13,903 nt of DNA from a candidate division SR1 bacterium (GCA_002746475.1 PDOX01000054.1:1-13903), one strand, 5' to 3'; numbered from the stretch's first letter, positions 1 to 10,071 are shown. Translations and numbers: made by a program. Notes: generated from the letters alone by a model not told the origin.

Positions 1-16
1 TTTGAAAGAATCCCCC

Positions 17-113
17 TCAATCCCCCTTTAGCAAAGGGGGAAGTAAAAAAGGGAGTACTCTCCTTTGCTAAAGGAGAGGTAGAGAGGATTTTTTACAGAA
101 GGGGGAGGTCTTT
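17..113. repeat. REP-like pair of inverted hairpins
   Basis: Two perfect 9-bp hairpins with 3-nt loops lie next to each other. The first has arms TCCCCCTTT (21-29) and AAAGGGGGA (33-41) around AGC. The second has arms CTCTCCTTT (58-66) and AAAGGAGAG (70-78) around GCT. The core of the second is the reverse complement of the core of the first (TTTAGCAAA against TTTGCTAAA), so the two form a head-to-head pair as in REP doublets (BIME/REPIN). Outer C-rich and G-rich flanks (11-16, 81-90, 101-108) partly pair as well. The G+C content is far above its surroundings. A T-run follows at 111-117, so it may also end transcription of an upstream gene. No coding sequence is visible in 1-138. Confidence 0.6.
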
Positions 114-138
114 TTTTATAACAAAACTTATACCCACC

Positions 139-666
139 ATGAACAATAAAAATAAACCACGTACTTTGGTCTTGTTATTTAATGATAAGGGGCAAATTTT
201 GTTGTGAAAGAAAAAATATGGACTTGGTAAAGGATATTGGAATGGATTTTGAGGGAAAATAGAATATGGAGAAACGATTAGACAAGCTGCGATTAGAGAA
301 TTACAAGAAGAATCAGGAATCCTGATGCAAAAAAATGATCTGGAACTTAGGGCGATACTAAAATTTAATTGGTTGCATACTCCAGAGCAAAACTATGATG
401 GGATTGTTTATGTCGGGAAATATATTGGTGATGGTTTTGTAGAGACAGAGGAAATGCTTCCTCAATGGTGGAACATTGATGAGATTCCGTATGAGCAGAT
501 GTGGGAAGATGACAAGTATTGGCTCCCTTCTCTGTTGGCATGAAAATATCTTGAATTTCAAGCAAACTTTTCTGATGATACGACGATGAAAGATTATGAC
601 ATCAGTATTAAACTGAGTAAAGAGGATTTGAATATTGATTTTGATGAAAAGAATACTAACCATTAG
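139..666 (+). CDS. mutT: MTH1-like Nudix hydrolase (8-oxo-dGTP diphosphatase type)
   Basis: The protein has 175 aa when TGA is read as Gly (3 TGA codons, TAG stop). The family hydrolyses oxidised purine nucleoside triphosphates to monophosphates and so sanitises the nucleotide pool. The Nudix box GX5EX7REUXEEXGU is complete: G39, E45, R53-E54, E57-E58, G60. Similarity to human MTH1 (NUDT1), recalled from memory, runs along the whole chain: LLGKKKYG (MTH1 LLGMKKRG), WNGFGGK (W34-G39), and MWEDDKYW at 121-128 corresponding to MTH1 MWPDDSYW, whose Trp117/Asp119/Asp120 bind the purine. The TGA codons fall where MTH1 has Gly at LLG and at the first G of GGK (residue 38), direct support for UGA=Gly. 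The start is the first ATG after the REP element. No Shine-Dalgarno is seen. The C-terminal tail beyond residue 160 is acidic and not recognised. Exact substrate is inferred. Confidence 0.88.
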
Positions 667-791
667 CAAAAAAAATATTCGTAATAAAAAAATCGCGGAT
701 AAACATAATTTTTTGTATAAAAAAGATGCTACTGATAACACATATATAGCATATTATATATTTTTTTTGTAAAAATGGTGTTTTTTATCAA

Positions 792-848
792 GAAAATGTT
801 AAAAAAATGTCAAAAAAATGTTGCATTTTAAACAATGAATACTATATT
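792..848 (+). promoter_or_regulatory. promoter with phased A-tracts upstream of the VPKTG gene
   Basis: The -35 box TTGCAT (821-826) and the -10 box TATATT (843-848) are separated by 16 bp, with a 44-nt leader to the ATG at 893. Directly upstream are three A-tracts (about 793-796, 801-807, 812-818), each followed by TGT and repeating every 10-11 bp, as expected of an UP-element or bent DNA. The same arrangement occurs upstream of the pilin gene starting at 13560. The remainder of the 226-nt gap (667-791) is AT-rich and shows nothing else recognisable. Confidence 0.55.
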
Positions 849-892
849 CTAGTTATTATTTTATGATGTTTTATATCATTATTATGAATTAG

Positions 893-1885
893 ATGAAAAA
901 AGTTATTGCTTGACTCCTTGTTGTTCTTTCTACTGTAACAATTTTTTCTTATGCACAAGAGTCAAATATTACAAACTATGCTAATCAGCTCCTTGGATGA
1001 AGTACTGACTTGTTTTGATATAAAGACTGAAATAATGTTGAAGTAAAAACTATCTCAAAAAATGGGATTACTTTTCAATCTCCTATTCTAAAAAATGAGG
1101 CGAATGATACGATAACAAATTATGAAGTATTATATTGACCACATACTGTAGAAGAAATACTCAACAATGATTCAAGTTTATTTGGGACATTGCAAACCAA
1201 AAAAGTTGTGTATACTGGAACTGATACAACGTTAAGTTTCACACTTGATACAACAGAGCATGCTCTAGATACGGAATCTATATATTATACTTATATCGTT
1301 CCAAAAGATATCTCAGATATGCCAGGAGTAGTATCAAAAGAATTTTGTTTTAACTTAAAATACCAAATTTATGGTTTAGGTGATGAATGTATTACAAAAG
1401 TTGAAGAAGCTAAAAAAACTGAAAAAGAACTTGTCCATAATGCAGCAGGAGCTGATATGGAACTTGCAAATGTAAGTCATACTGTTGATGGGAAAACTAT
1501 TACTCTAACTTGGACTGCTATTGATGGAAGTAATACTTTAGAATTCTTTTTATTAAACGAAGATGCCACTAATGACGATGATGTAAAATGGGAAAAACTA
1601 GGAACAGCTGATATGATGGATCAAAAATATGTGTTCCAATATGATGGTGCACATAGTACTAATGTACTTATTAAACCAGATAATTGAGGACAAGAAAAAG
1701 TATATGATTTAAATTTTACTCCTTCTGTAGAGAAACAAGAACCAGTTGCAAAACCTACACCAGAACCTAAAAAACCAGCAATTACTGTAGTACCAAAAAC
1801 TGGAGCAAAAGAAAATATGTTAGTTATATTTATTATTGCAATTCTTGGTTTTGTATTGTATAAAGCTATGAGAAAATCTAACTAA
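893..1885 (+). CDS. secreted surface protein with C-terminal VPKTG sorting-like signal
   Basis: The protein has 330 aa with 6 TGA-Gly codons. Not recognised by name. An N-terminal signal peptide (residues 1 to about 21, likely cleaved after SYA) is followed by a beta-rich region (about 30-170), then an Ig/Fn3-like domain (about 188-275) that is clearly paralogous to the ectodomain of the next gene: both contain HTV-x-D/GKT, then LTW or LSW, then GSN. A Lys/Pro/Glu-rich linker (about 278-298) leads to PKTG (301-304, inside VVPKTG), a hydrophobic segment (about 309-324) and a basic end (RKSN). This PxTG / TM / positive-tail order is the layout of sortase substrates, although no sortase is in the window; it may simply be a C-terminal membrane anchor. 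It has its own promoter and is 58 nt from the following gene, with which it may be co-transcribed. Confidence 0.75.
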
Positions 1886-1943
1886 ACAATATAATAACAA
1901 AAATATCACATCATTCTTTTTATTTATTTAACTTTTCTTTTTA

Positions 1944-2417
1944 ATGTCTAAGAAAAACAGATCTCTTTTAATCTTACTCATCTCAGGATTGACTTTTATT
2001 AGTTCTTTTTGATGAGTATTGGCTGATGGAAATACTGTTGGTATTAGTAATATTCATCATACTGTTTCTGACAAAACTGTAAATCTATCATGGGATGTCA
2101 CAAGTTGAAGTAATCAAGTGGATATGTTTCTCTGGACAGAACAATCAAATATGTTTAAACTTATTTCTACTATAGATACTTTCAAAAAATCTACTACATT
2201 ACATGTATTGGATAATGGAACATATGTCGTAAGATTTATTCCAAGTTGAGGAGGAAATGATATCAGATATACTTTTGTTGTGAGTGGAGTAAATGCTCAA
2301 CAAAAAGATATTGTTGCTGTTCCCAAAACATGAACAACAGGGAATATCCTTCTTGTTCTATGATTTGCTGTACTGTTGTATACACTCTATCGATATAGAA
2401 GGGTATCTAAAAGATAA
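1944..2417 (+). CDS. small secreted protein with C-terminal VPKTG sorting-like signal
   Basis: The protein has 157 aa with 6 TGA-Gly codons. A signal peptide (residues 1 to about 27; cleavage probably after VLA) precedes a single Ig/Fn3-like domain (about 28-118) homologous to residues about 188-275 of the protein encoded upstream. The C-terminus reads VPKTG (PKTG at 127-130), then a hydrophobic stretch, then a strongly basic tail ending RRVSKR, a sortase-type sorting signal by layout. The Gly of PKTG is itself encoded by TGA, so the motif disappears under the standard code. The gene follows its larger relative by 58 nt and is probably in the same transcript. The leader just before the ATG is pyrimidine-rich, without a Shine-Dalgarno. 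The binding partner or role is unknown. Confidence 0.72.
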
Positions 2418-2458
2418 AGAACAATAGTATAAACTCTAATATTATAACATAACTGTTT

Positions 2459-4690
2459 ATGGATTTTAAGAAAATATTACATTTTTCTAAATATGAACCT
2501 CTCATGGATGAAAATCCTCAGTTTATTGTTGATCGTATTATAAAAAAACTCAATAGTTATTCTCAAAAAGATTATTCGGAAATTATCCAGAGAACTTATG
2601 ATTTTACTAGACATGCTCATGATGGAATTTATAGACATTCATGAGAAGCATATATTACTCATCCTATTCAAGTTGCTGATATTTTGATGGATTTAAAACC
2701 TGATGTTGCATCTGTCCAAACAGCAATCTTACATGATGTAATTGAAGATACTGAATATAACTATGATGATATTAGTGGTCTTTTCTGAGAAGAAGTTGCT
2801 ACTCTTTGTCAGTGACTTGTAAAAATCAAAAAAGTAAAATATAAATGAGAGGATACTCAACTAGAAACAATAAAAAAAACATTTCTTGCTATGGCACAAG
2901 ATTTGAGAGTAATTTTAATAAAAATTGCAGATCGTATCCATAATATGCAAACACTTGTATATCATCCTAAGATTGAAAAACAAGAAAAGATTGCATTAGA
3001 AACTATGAAAATTTATGTCCCTGTCTGCAAAAGACTTGGACTATACCAATATCAAACGGTCTTAGAAAATTTATGTTTCAAAATATTGGATCCTGAAAGT
3101 TTTGAGAAAGTTTTTCAATATTTTGAAAAACATGTCCCCTCAAGTAAAAAAGACTCAGAAAAATGAGTTGCTATTTTGACAAAACTTCTTGAAAAAGAAT
3201 GAATCACTGATTTTACTGTAAAATGAAGATTAAAAAGTCCATATAGGGTCTACGAAAAGATGACAAAAAAGTACCAGAGCTGGGATTTCAATAAGGTAAT
3301 GGATCTTTTAGCATTTAGAGTTATTACAAAAAATATTTCTGATTGTTATTCAGTTCTATGAATTATGCATAAACATTATACTCCTTTGATCAATAAAATA
3401 AAAGATTATATTGCTATCCCAAAATTTAATGGATACAAAAGTATTCATACTACGGTCATGGGGATGTTTCGTCTTCCGACAGAAATCCAAATAAGGACAA
3501 AAGAAATGGATAATGTAGCAGAATTTTGAGTTGCTGCACATTTTGCATATAGTGACAAGAATGGACCTATTGCTGTGAACAAAAAACAATCTGAATGGAT
3601 AAAAAACCTCCAAAATCTTGTAAAAGAATATACTGAAAGAGAAGAATGAGCATCAGAAAAAAGAGAAGAATTTAAAAAGAAACTTAATGTAGATATTTTA
3701 AATAAATCAACATTTCTTTATACCCCCAAAGGAGATATTATTGAAATTTCAAGATGAGGAACTGTTTTAGACTTTGCTTTTGCTGTCCATACTGATATTG
3801 GACTAAGATTTAAACATGCTATCGTAAATTGATCTATTGTTCCTATAAATTATATCCCTAAGACATGAGATATTGTTGATATCAAAACATTTAGAAACAA
3901 GTATACTGCTACGAAACATTGGATGGAGTTTGTCCATTCACCAAGTTCAAAAGCAAAAATCACAAGATATCTGAGACAGAATGAAAGGACCTATCTTATT
4001 GAAACAGCAAAGCAAACAGTAAATAAACAACTTGAAAAATTGAAACTTCCTTCGTTATATAGCAAAGAAGATCAGTTATCCCAATATTATACCCACAAAG
4101 ATCTTGAAAATAAATTATTAGATATTATAGACAAGAAAACAAGTATTACTCATCTTATTAAGTCTGTATACCCTAATAGTATAAAAGATACTACCCCTGA
4201 CAAATGAGAGAAAAAGAAACAAAAAAACAAGTCTCAATATCAATACCAAGATATTATCATTGATGATCATAGAATGGCTAATTTTTCTCTCTGTCCAGAA
4301 TGTAATCCTCAACATTCAGAAAAAATTATTGCAAAAGTTGATAGACATGGTATCAAAATTCATAAAACTTGATGTATTGCAATGCAAACCATACACTTTG
4401 ATAAGCTTTTGGAGGCTCATTGGTGAAATGAATCTGAAAATAGTTATTTACTTAATATTTCATTTCAAATTGATACTAATATCAATATTATAGAGATTTT
4501 CAGTATTATTTCTGGGTTGAATATGGAAATAGAAACATTCAAGGTAGAAAAAAAAGAAAGAGAAAAAACAAAATTTAAAATTATGCATCTTACTATTCTT
4601 GCAACAAATCCAACAAAAATCCAATATATGATAAATAGCTTGAAAAAATTCTGAAATTCAGTAAAAGTTTTAAGTAAAAAACTTGTTTAA
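2459..4690 (+). CDS. rel: bifunctional (p)ppGpp synthetase/hydrolase, Rel/SpoT family
   Basis: The protein has 743 aa, the usual length for long RSH enzymes, with 17 TGA-Gly codons. It makes and degrades the stringent-response alarmone (p)ppGpp. The HD hydrolase domain (about 45-200) keeps HDVIED (H92, D93, E96, D97) and IADRIHNM (D158), so hydrolase activity is expected. The synthetase domain (about 235-370) keeps GYKSIH (325-330) and EIQIRT (342-347). The RxKD signature that marks bifunctional enzymes is present as KIKD (313-316), with Lys for Arg. The TGS domain spans about 418-480. A Cys-containing zinc-finger-like region (C612, C615, C639) is followed by an ACT domain (about 655-743). 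TGA encodes Gly at the conserved positions of HSGEAY (G62), EFGVAAH (G357) and PKTGD (G470). It lies 41 nt after the upstream gene, with no clear promoter of its own. Confidence 0.95.
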
Positions 4691-4715
4691 TTTCCCCTTA
4701 TACTATACGGAATTT

Positions 4716-4742
4716 TTGTATTGTATTATTTGCTTTTATACT
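4716..4742 (+). promoter_or_regulatory. possible promoter, weak
   Basis: A TATACT -10 candidate (4737-4742) lies 36 nt before the ATG at 4779, with TTGTAT (4716-4721) 15 bp upstream. The spacer is one base shorter than in the better promoters of this window, so this is a tentative call. It would allow the zinc-ribbon gene to be expressed separately from rel, after the 88-nt gap. Confidence 0.3.
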
Positions 4743-4778
4743 ATTAATTAAATTATTTTTATTTTTTAGATTAGTACT

Positions 4779-5204
4779 ATGAATATTATTGATATGTTTG
4801 CTGATATGGCAAATATTGGGTGAATATGACATTGAATAGAGAAATTTGGGGGAATACTTATTCTCATTATGACACTTCTCTGGATCTTAATTATTATCTG
4901 AGTTGCTAGAAATATTAGTAAAAGAACTGATATGATTTGGATGCAAATACTATGTATCATCATTGCAACCTTATGATGACCATTAGGACTCATTATTTAT
5001 TTGATTATTAGACCCTCATACCCTGAATATATTGAAGAATATTATACTATCATTACTTGTCCAAAATGCGAAAAGATACAAAATAATACTTATGATTATT
5101 GTACTCAATGTGGAATTTTGATGAAAAAAAAGTGCAAGGAATGTTGAAAAATGATTGATCCGTCTGTTGAGTATTGTGGATATTGTTGAGCTCCTAATCT
5201 ATAA
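4779..5204 (+). CDS. two-TM membrane protein with double zinc ribbon
   Basis: The protein has 141 aa with 8 TGA-Gly codons, an unusually high density. The N-terminus is Gly-rich (GGIGHG, 14-19). Two membrane helices follow (about 24-43 and 55-77); the second contains GGPLGLIIYLIIRP, which resembles the PLDc_N-type two-helix module. The C-terminal half carries eight cysteines in four CxxC pairs: C94/C97, C108/C111, C119/C122 and C133/C136. Together these make two zinc ribbons (DZR/DZANK type) facing the cytoplasm if both helices cross. Several Gly residues right after the Cys pairs come from TGA, as in the knuckles of real zinc ribbons. The role is unknown; family members are usually described as membrane-tethered adaptor or regulatory proteins. 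The downstream gap is 70 nt. Confidence 0.75.
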
Positions 5205-5274
5205 ACGCTCATCTGATTATGTTTTTCTATAGTATTTATTTAGTATGTAGTTTTATATTATATATGATTTATTT

Positions 5275-6117
5275 ATGTTATTATTATCTGTACTTGTTTT
5301 TCTATGAGCTATCATTTGAATAACTATCAATATGATGGCAAGTTTTATGCCATTTTTGCACCAGATGGATAGTATGCAAGATTATTATAATGCATATTAT
5401 GGTGCTGTTTCTAGTGTAGAACAGGGATTACTTGCGAGTAAATACAAAAGAGCTGGTTTTATCTGAACAGGGACTCTTTCTCAAGATGATTTTTCTACAC
5501 TTTTTGGGAATAAACATAGACTCCATACTACTAAATGGGAAGTACGTGCAAGAACCAATAAAATTGCTGATAATAACATTAATTATCTTTATTGATACAC
5601 TAATGACTGAAATACAAACCAAAATAATATTGAGAAATGAAGTAAACTAGATTATAATAAGGTCGCTGTTATTGCTCTATCCACTGATGAAAGTAAATGA
5701 TTTGAGGATAGTATTACCGTAGTAAATAAAAAGAATATCGAGATTGTTAGTGATTTTAAACTCCCTGAAAAGACTAATTCAGATTGAGTAGATCTTAATG
5801 TAAATACATTAGCAGATGTGAATAATATTACTAATGGATGGTTTGCAAATTCAGGGTTAAAGATGCTAAAACAAGATGGAATGCTTTATCTCTGGCTAGA
5901 TAGTAGTTTCAAAGATGAGGATGGGAAAAAGTTTCCACTTTTGGAATATGTATTAAATTTTGGAGATGAAAATATCTGAGATAAAAAATTTAAAATTTAT
6001 GGGGAAGGAGCGACAAAAAACTATACTACTGAGTTAGAGGTAGAAAAAACTACTCATGATATTCTCAGTCCAGATTTCAAAAAAACACTTTTTCCAGAAA
6101 ATCCAAAGAAAAAATAA
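5275..6117 (+). CDS. membrane-anchored protein, possible pilus accessory (PilX-like)
   Basis: The protein has 280 aa with 9 TGA-Gly codons. One hydrophobic N-terminal helix (about 2-24) begins almost at the first residue. After it comes an aromatic stretch around AYYGAVSSVEQGLLASKYK (about 41-59), which recalls the region behind the N-terminal helix of PilX-type minor pilins, where small residues and a Glu line the pilus core (AAEAAL-like). The rest is a polar, Asn/Asp/Lys-rich, probably beta-rich extracellular domain with no motif I recognise. There is no GFTLIE-type prepilin cleavage site, so assignment to a pilus is inference. A second ATG at 5264 is out of frame; 5275 is the first in-frame start. 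It is flanked by genes for other membrane or exported proteins in the same direction. Confidence 0.6.
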
Positions 6118-6194
6118 AACTAACATGTTTTGTGCTCTCTATCATTTTTATGGATATTGCTTATCCTGTTCTTCAATTCTATTAAATATTTATT

Positions 6195-7388
6195 ATGAAA
6201 AAAGGATTTCTCATTATATGATTATGAATCACAGGTTTTTGAATATTAGTGTATTTTTTTCTAAAATGAACGCTCTCCTCTCCTTCTCCATCTTCTCCTG
6301 AAATTGTTGATCAAAAAAGAGAACAAATCCTCAATGCACAACACGAGAAACAGATTATTGAAACTGAAAAAAATATACACTATGATTCCTTGACCGTTGC
6401 TTTGCCCGATTTTTTTTATACTAAAAATTTTGACCATCTCGCAAAACTTTTACAAAAAAAATATCAACTCACAATAAAATATCTCCCTATTGCTCAGATA
6501 TCTTCTTATCGTACAATGATTCAGTGAAAAAAATTTGGGAATATTGATTTATTTCTCGTTCCTAGGGAACGAATTGATAATATTGATGATTGAGCATTAT
6601 CAACAATAACATTCTGAGAAAATATAGATAATTATCTCATCCCTTTTGTAGTTTCTCTCTTCCAAGAAAAAAAATTCTTTCCATTTTTATTAGATCCTGC
6701 TATTGGACGGATAAGAAAAGAAAGTGTTGTCCCTGATGTCCAACTTTCCACCTTGCTCAATTATCAGAATATATGATCTCCTAGTAAATATCGCAGTATT
6801 TTTGCAAAATTTTCCAATGATATTGTGAGTGTCTTACTCGGACAAGTGCAGATACAACATGCCCCTACTCTTTTGAAAGAGATCAAAAAATTACTAGCAT
6901 TAAAAAACGGAGAAAAAAATAATATCTATACTCATAACATTGCTACATCACTTACCAAGAAAAATGTTTTGTGCAAAAAATATGTCAATCATTGTCTTTT
7001 GGCTTATGATATCGTGGATGTGGTTTTGTGATGGTATAGTGATAAGCATATTTTTAAGCATTTAAAGTCAGACAATATTCCACAACTCGCTGTATTCCCT
7101 GCATATCAGAAGAGTTATCCTGTTAGAATATGGTGATTTATTGCAAGTCCTGATACTGAACATCACCGTGAAATTACCAAGTTCTTACAATATATAATTA
7201 GTGATTTTTCGTATACATGAATATATGGTATTCCTGCAAGAGTATGAGAAGAATATTATACTACGTTATTTACTGATGCATTATCTCCGATTGTTGGTTT
7301 GAAAGAAGTTTGGTACCCAATTCTTCATACTTTTTCTATTGAAAATTTTGAGTTACAAAAACATACTATCGATAATATTAATAATTAA
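6195..7388 (+). CDS. membrane-anchored extracellular solute-binding-like protein
   Basis: The protein has 397 aa with 12 TGA-Gly codons. An N-terminal membrane anchor or uncleaved signal (about 4-24, rich in TGA-Gly) is followed by a Ser/Pro linker (SSPSPSSP, about 28-35). The remaining chain resembles ABC-type solute-binding proteins (family 1) in layout: an early strand LTVALP (about 65-70), a helix, a second strand IKYLPIA, a segment NIDLFLVP that reads like the usual G/D-DLF strand, a middle crossing region, and a late section AVFPAYQKSYPVRIWGF followed by a helix and GIYGIPARVGEEY like the C-terminal exit of these proteins. No lipobox is seen. There are no ABC permease or ATPase genes in the window, so the ligand is unknown and the family call is by pattern only. 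TATT precedes the ATG instead of a Shine-Dalgarno. Confidence 0.55.
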
Positions 7389-7445
7389 AAATAATTCAGA
7401 AAATAATATTGTAATCATAGTATAAATCAGTAGACTACTATTATC

Positions 7446-7473
7446 TTGGAATATAAAGTAGCGTTATTATACA
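7446..7473 (+). promoter_or_regulatory. promoter of the PKD-protein/gatC operon
   Basis: TTGGAA (7446-7451), a 16-bp spacer, and TATACA (7468-7473) stand 41 nt before the ATG at 7515. The spacer length equals that of the other good promoters here. An 11-nt symmetric sequence AGTAGACTACT (7429-7439) lies just upstream of the -35 box and could be an operator, though this is weak. Confidence 0.5.
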
Positions 7474-7514
7474 TTAGTCCACACTATTTTATTTTTACTT
7501 ATTGTTATATTATT

Positions 7515-10043
7515 ATGACTGATCCATTTTTCAAATGAGATATTACTACCCAACAACATTTGCTTGATCAACAAAGAGAAATAGAAGAAAATTTCAAAAA
7601 ATTAAAAGCGCTTTTTTCGGATGATGGATTGAGTTTAGAACAAAAACAACAAATTAAAAACAAACTTCTTGAGTTGAAAGAAATTTATAGCAAAAACAAG
7701 CAGACACTGATACAAATGGGCGTTGATCCTACTATGCAAGGTTCTAAAGACAGCACAAATACAGAGAACGCTACAGAGGCTTCTTCCAAACCAGCAGAAG
7801 AACAAAAAATCCATGTCAACAAGGTTGATGTCAAAGAAGATGCAAGTAAAAACAGATCTTTCAATTTCAACACTATTTTGATTTGATGTGGTGGTATTTT
7901 CTTGTTGATGTTGTGAGGCGTTGCCTTCTTGTTTTACTATATGATTACTCATCCTGCCCAATTAAAAAATATTGGACTTGAACCTGCAGATGTAAAGAGA
8001 CTTTTGCAAACGTTCACTACCGTATTTTTTGGTATTATTAGTATTGTTGGGTTTATTCTCTTTGTGATGAATATTTATAGATTATTTAATAGCAAAAGAA
8101 GATCTAAAATATGATTTATTTTTTGAATGCTGCTGGGAATATCTTTTTTGTGAGGAGGAGTGGTATTATGATATATGGTTATGGAAAAAGTAAATGCTAT
8201 CAGTCCTGATGATATTTTGGGGAATAGCAATCTTGTGAGACCGTATATTGTAACGAAGAAAAAAAATACCTATATTTGAGAGATAAAAGCTCCACTGGTT
8301 GGACCAATGCAACTGAAATTTTGATTAAACAGTTCGTTATTAACAAAACAAGTCTTGCCTAAGATAAAAGGGAAGGTGAATACTATCAAACTTTTGTGTG
8401 GAAATGGACAAGAATTGTCAATCACACCACAGAGTGAATATTTCAATGGTATCTGTTTCTATCGTAATATGGTAGAAAAAGGATATCCACTGGAAGTTGT
8501 CGTATGATATCTGGATGCACAAACTTCTGAACAACAATATCATAGTATCAATGTAGGGAATATCACACTCGATGGAATCATAACAATGACCGGCAAAAAA
8601 GGGAAAACTCTCAATCCTGGGAAAGACAATGAAATTTTGTGAGGAATCGCTGGAGATACGGTTAATTTTGATGCAAGCGAACTGTTTAGAAACTTATGAA
8701 TTAGTGACTATACCATCACGTGGGACTTGGACGGAGACGGGAAAATTGATAGAGAAAACGAAACCAATATCAGTTATAGATATACTGTTGCGGGGGTATA
8801 TACGGTTGCTATCAGAATTCCTTCTCTGGGGGATCACCTCTATACTTTTCCTATCAGAATTGAACAAGCTGATATCCCTGTTGGAGATATTGAAGACAGA
8901 AATTTATGAAATAATTCCTATGTTTTCTCTGTAAACTTTTTTGAAAATACTAAAACGATTACTAAATATTTATTTCAAGTACTTGATAAGGATAAAAATA
9001 GTATAAAAAAAGAGGAAAGCACAATGAATACTTTCTCATATACTTTTGATAATCCAGGAACATACTATATCAAAACTATTTTTGTCACTCAGGATGGAAA
9101 ACAAGGAGAAATTCTTAGTAACGCTATTGAAATTCAAAATAATAGTATAGCAGATTTTGAGTTTAAAGTATTTAGTAAATCTTATACAGAAGACGTTTTT
9201 AGTGCTTCAACGGTACAAAAAAATTGAGACAACAACTACGCTATTGAATTAACAGAGATTCCAAGTGTCGTACAAATACAGGTAGATAGAAAATATTTAG
9301 AATCAAAAGGCTATCATCTCACTGCTAAGAAATGAGATCAACCCCTTGTCTTTGCTGATAATAAGATTGATGTAGAAATCAATACTCCAAAGACACATAC
9401 CATTTCGTTACTTGCAAAAAAAGATGACAATACTGAGATCCTTGAAAAGACTCTCATAATAAAAATAACAAGAGAATGAGTAGTTGGGAAAATGAATATC
9501 ACTCCTGACACTGTTGGGACGTCTCCATTTACCGTGAGGTTTGATGCGTCAGCGAGTAAAATCAATGATCCAGAAGATGAGATTGTCTATTTTAGCTGGG
9601 ATTTCGGTGATGGAAAAATAAAGAAAAATATTTCTGAATCAGTAATCGAACATGTCTATTATTATGATGTGAAGAAAAATAGCTGAGAATATTACCCTAC
9701 ACTAAAAATAAAAACAAGAAAAGGGAGGGAATATCTTATCGGAGAAGGAACAATGATTTTAGTAAAACAACCTTTGGATTCTCTGAAAATTCATATTGAT
9801 TCACATCCTGGGCAAGTTGCAGAGGTTGGTGATATTGTAAAATTTTCGTTGGAAGCAGATGGATTACCTACTAAAATTCAATGGGATTTCGGTGATGGGA
9901 AAAATAGCTATGAATGTAGAGGAAGAGAATGTATTGAAACAAAAAAAATCTATTATTCAACCGGTGAATATAAAATCAAGGTGAATATAGAATATGAAAA
10001 TAGAATTCCATTAGAATGAGATATTACTTTACGTGTGAAATAG
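7515..10043 (+). CDS. large membrane protein with PKD-type ectodomains
   Basis: The protein has 842 aa with 18 TGA-Gly codons and a TAG stop. Residues about 10-66 form a charged, coiled-coil-like helix rich in Gln/Glu/Lys, followed by a Ser/Thr/Glu-rich linker. Three membrane helices lie at about 120-143, 168-190 and 199-222. The long remainder is predicted extracellular. It has at least three PKD (Ig-like) domains, recognised by WDLDGDG (from 403), WDFGDG (from 695) and WDFGDG (from 790), each followed by a YxxxGxY-like strand (YTVAGVYTV, YYSTGEYKI). One or two further beta domains probably fill 430-670. An odd number of TM helices puts the coiled coil inside and the PKD array outside. Such PKD arrays commonly mediate adhesion or protein contacts; function here is inferred. 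It has its own promoter and is 28 nt upstream of gatC. Confidence 0.8.
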
Positions 10044-10071
10044 CATATTTTATTGATATAAAGCAAGTATT

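Noticed and set aside
358..741. 127-codon reading frame on the minus strand
   Set aside because: It is antisense to the Nudix gene, has no recognisable motif and no start signal; the plus-strand frame carries a perfect Nudix box.
667..820. Small RNA or tRNA gene in the 226-nt gap
   Set aside because: No cloverleaf, no GC-rich structured stretch; only AT-rich sequence and A-tracts are seen.
2459..3166. Rel gene broken by stop codons (pseudogene)
   Set aside because: All interruptions are TGA at positions compatible with Gly and the domain order is intact through residue 743, so this is recoding, not decay.
7429..7439. Symmetric AGTAGACTACT as an operator
   Set aside because: Only five pairing bases per arm and a single occurrence; mentioned with the promoter but not called.
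7635..7961. 108-codon minus-strand frame
   Set aside because: Antisense shadow of the coiled-coil/TM part of the PKD protein, with no family features.
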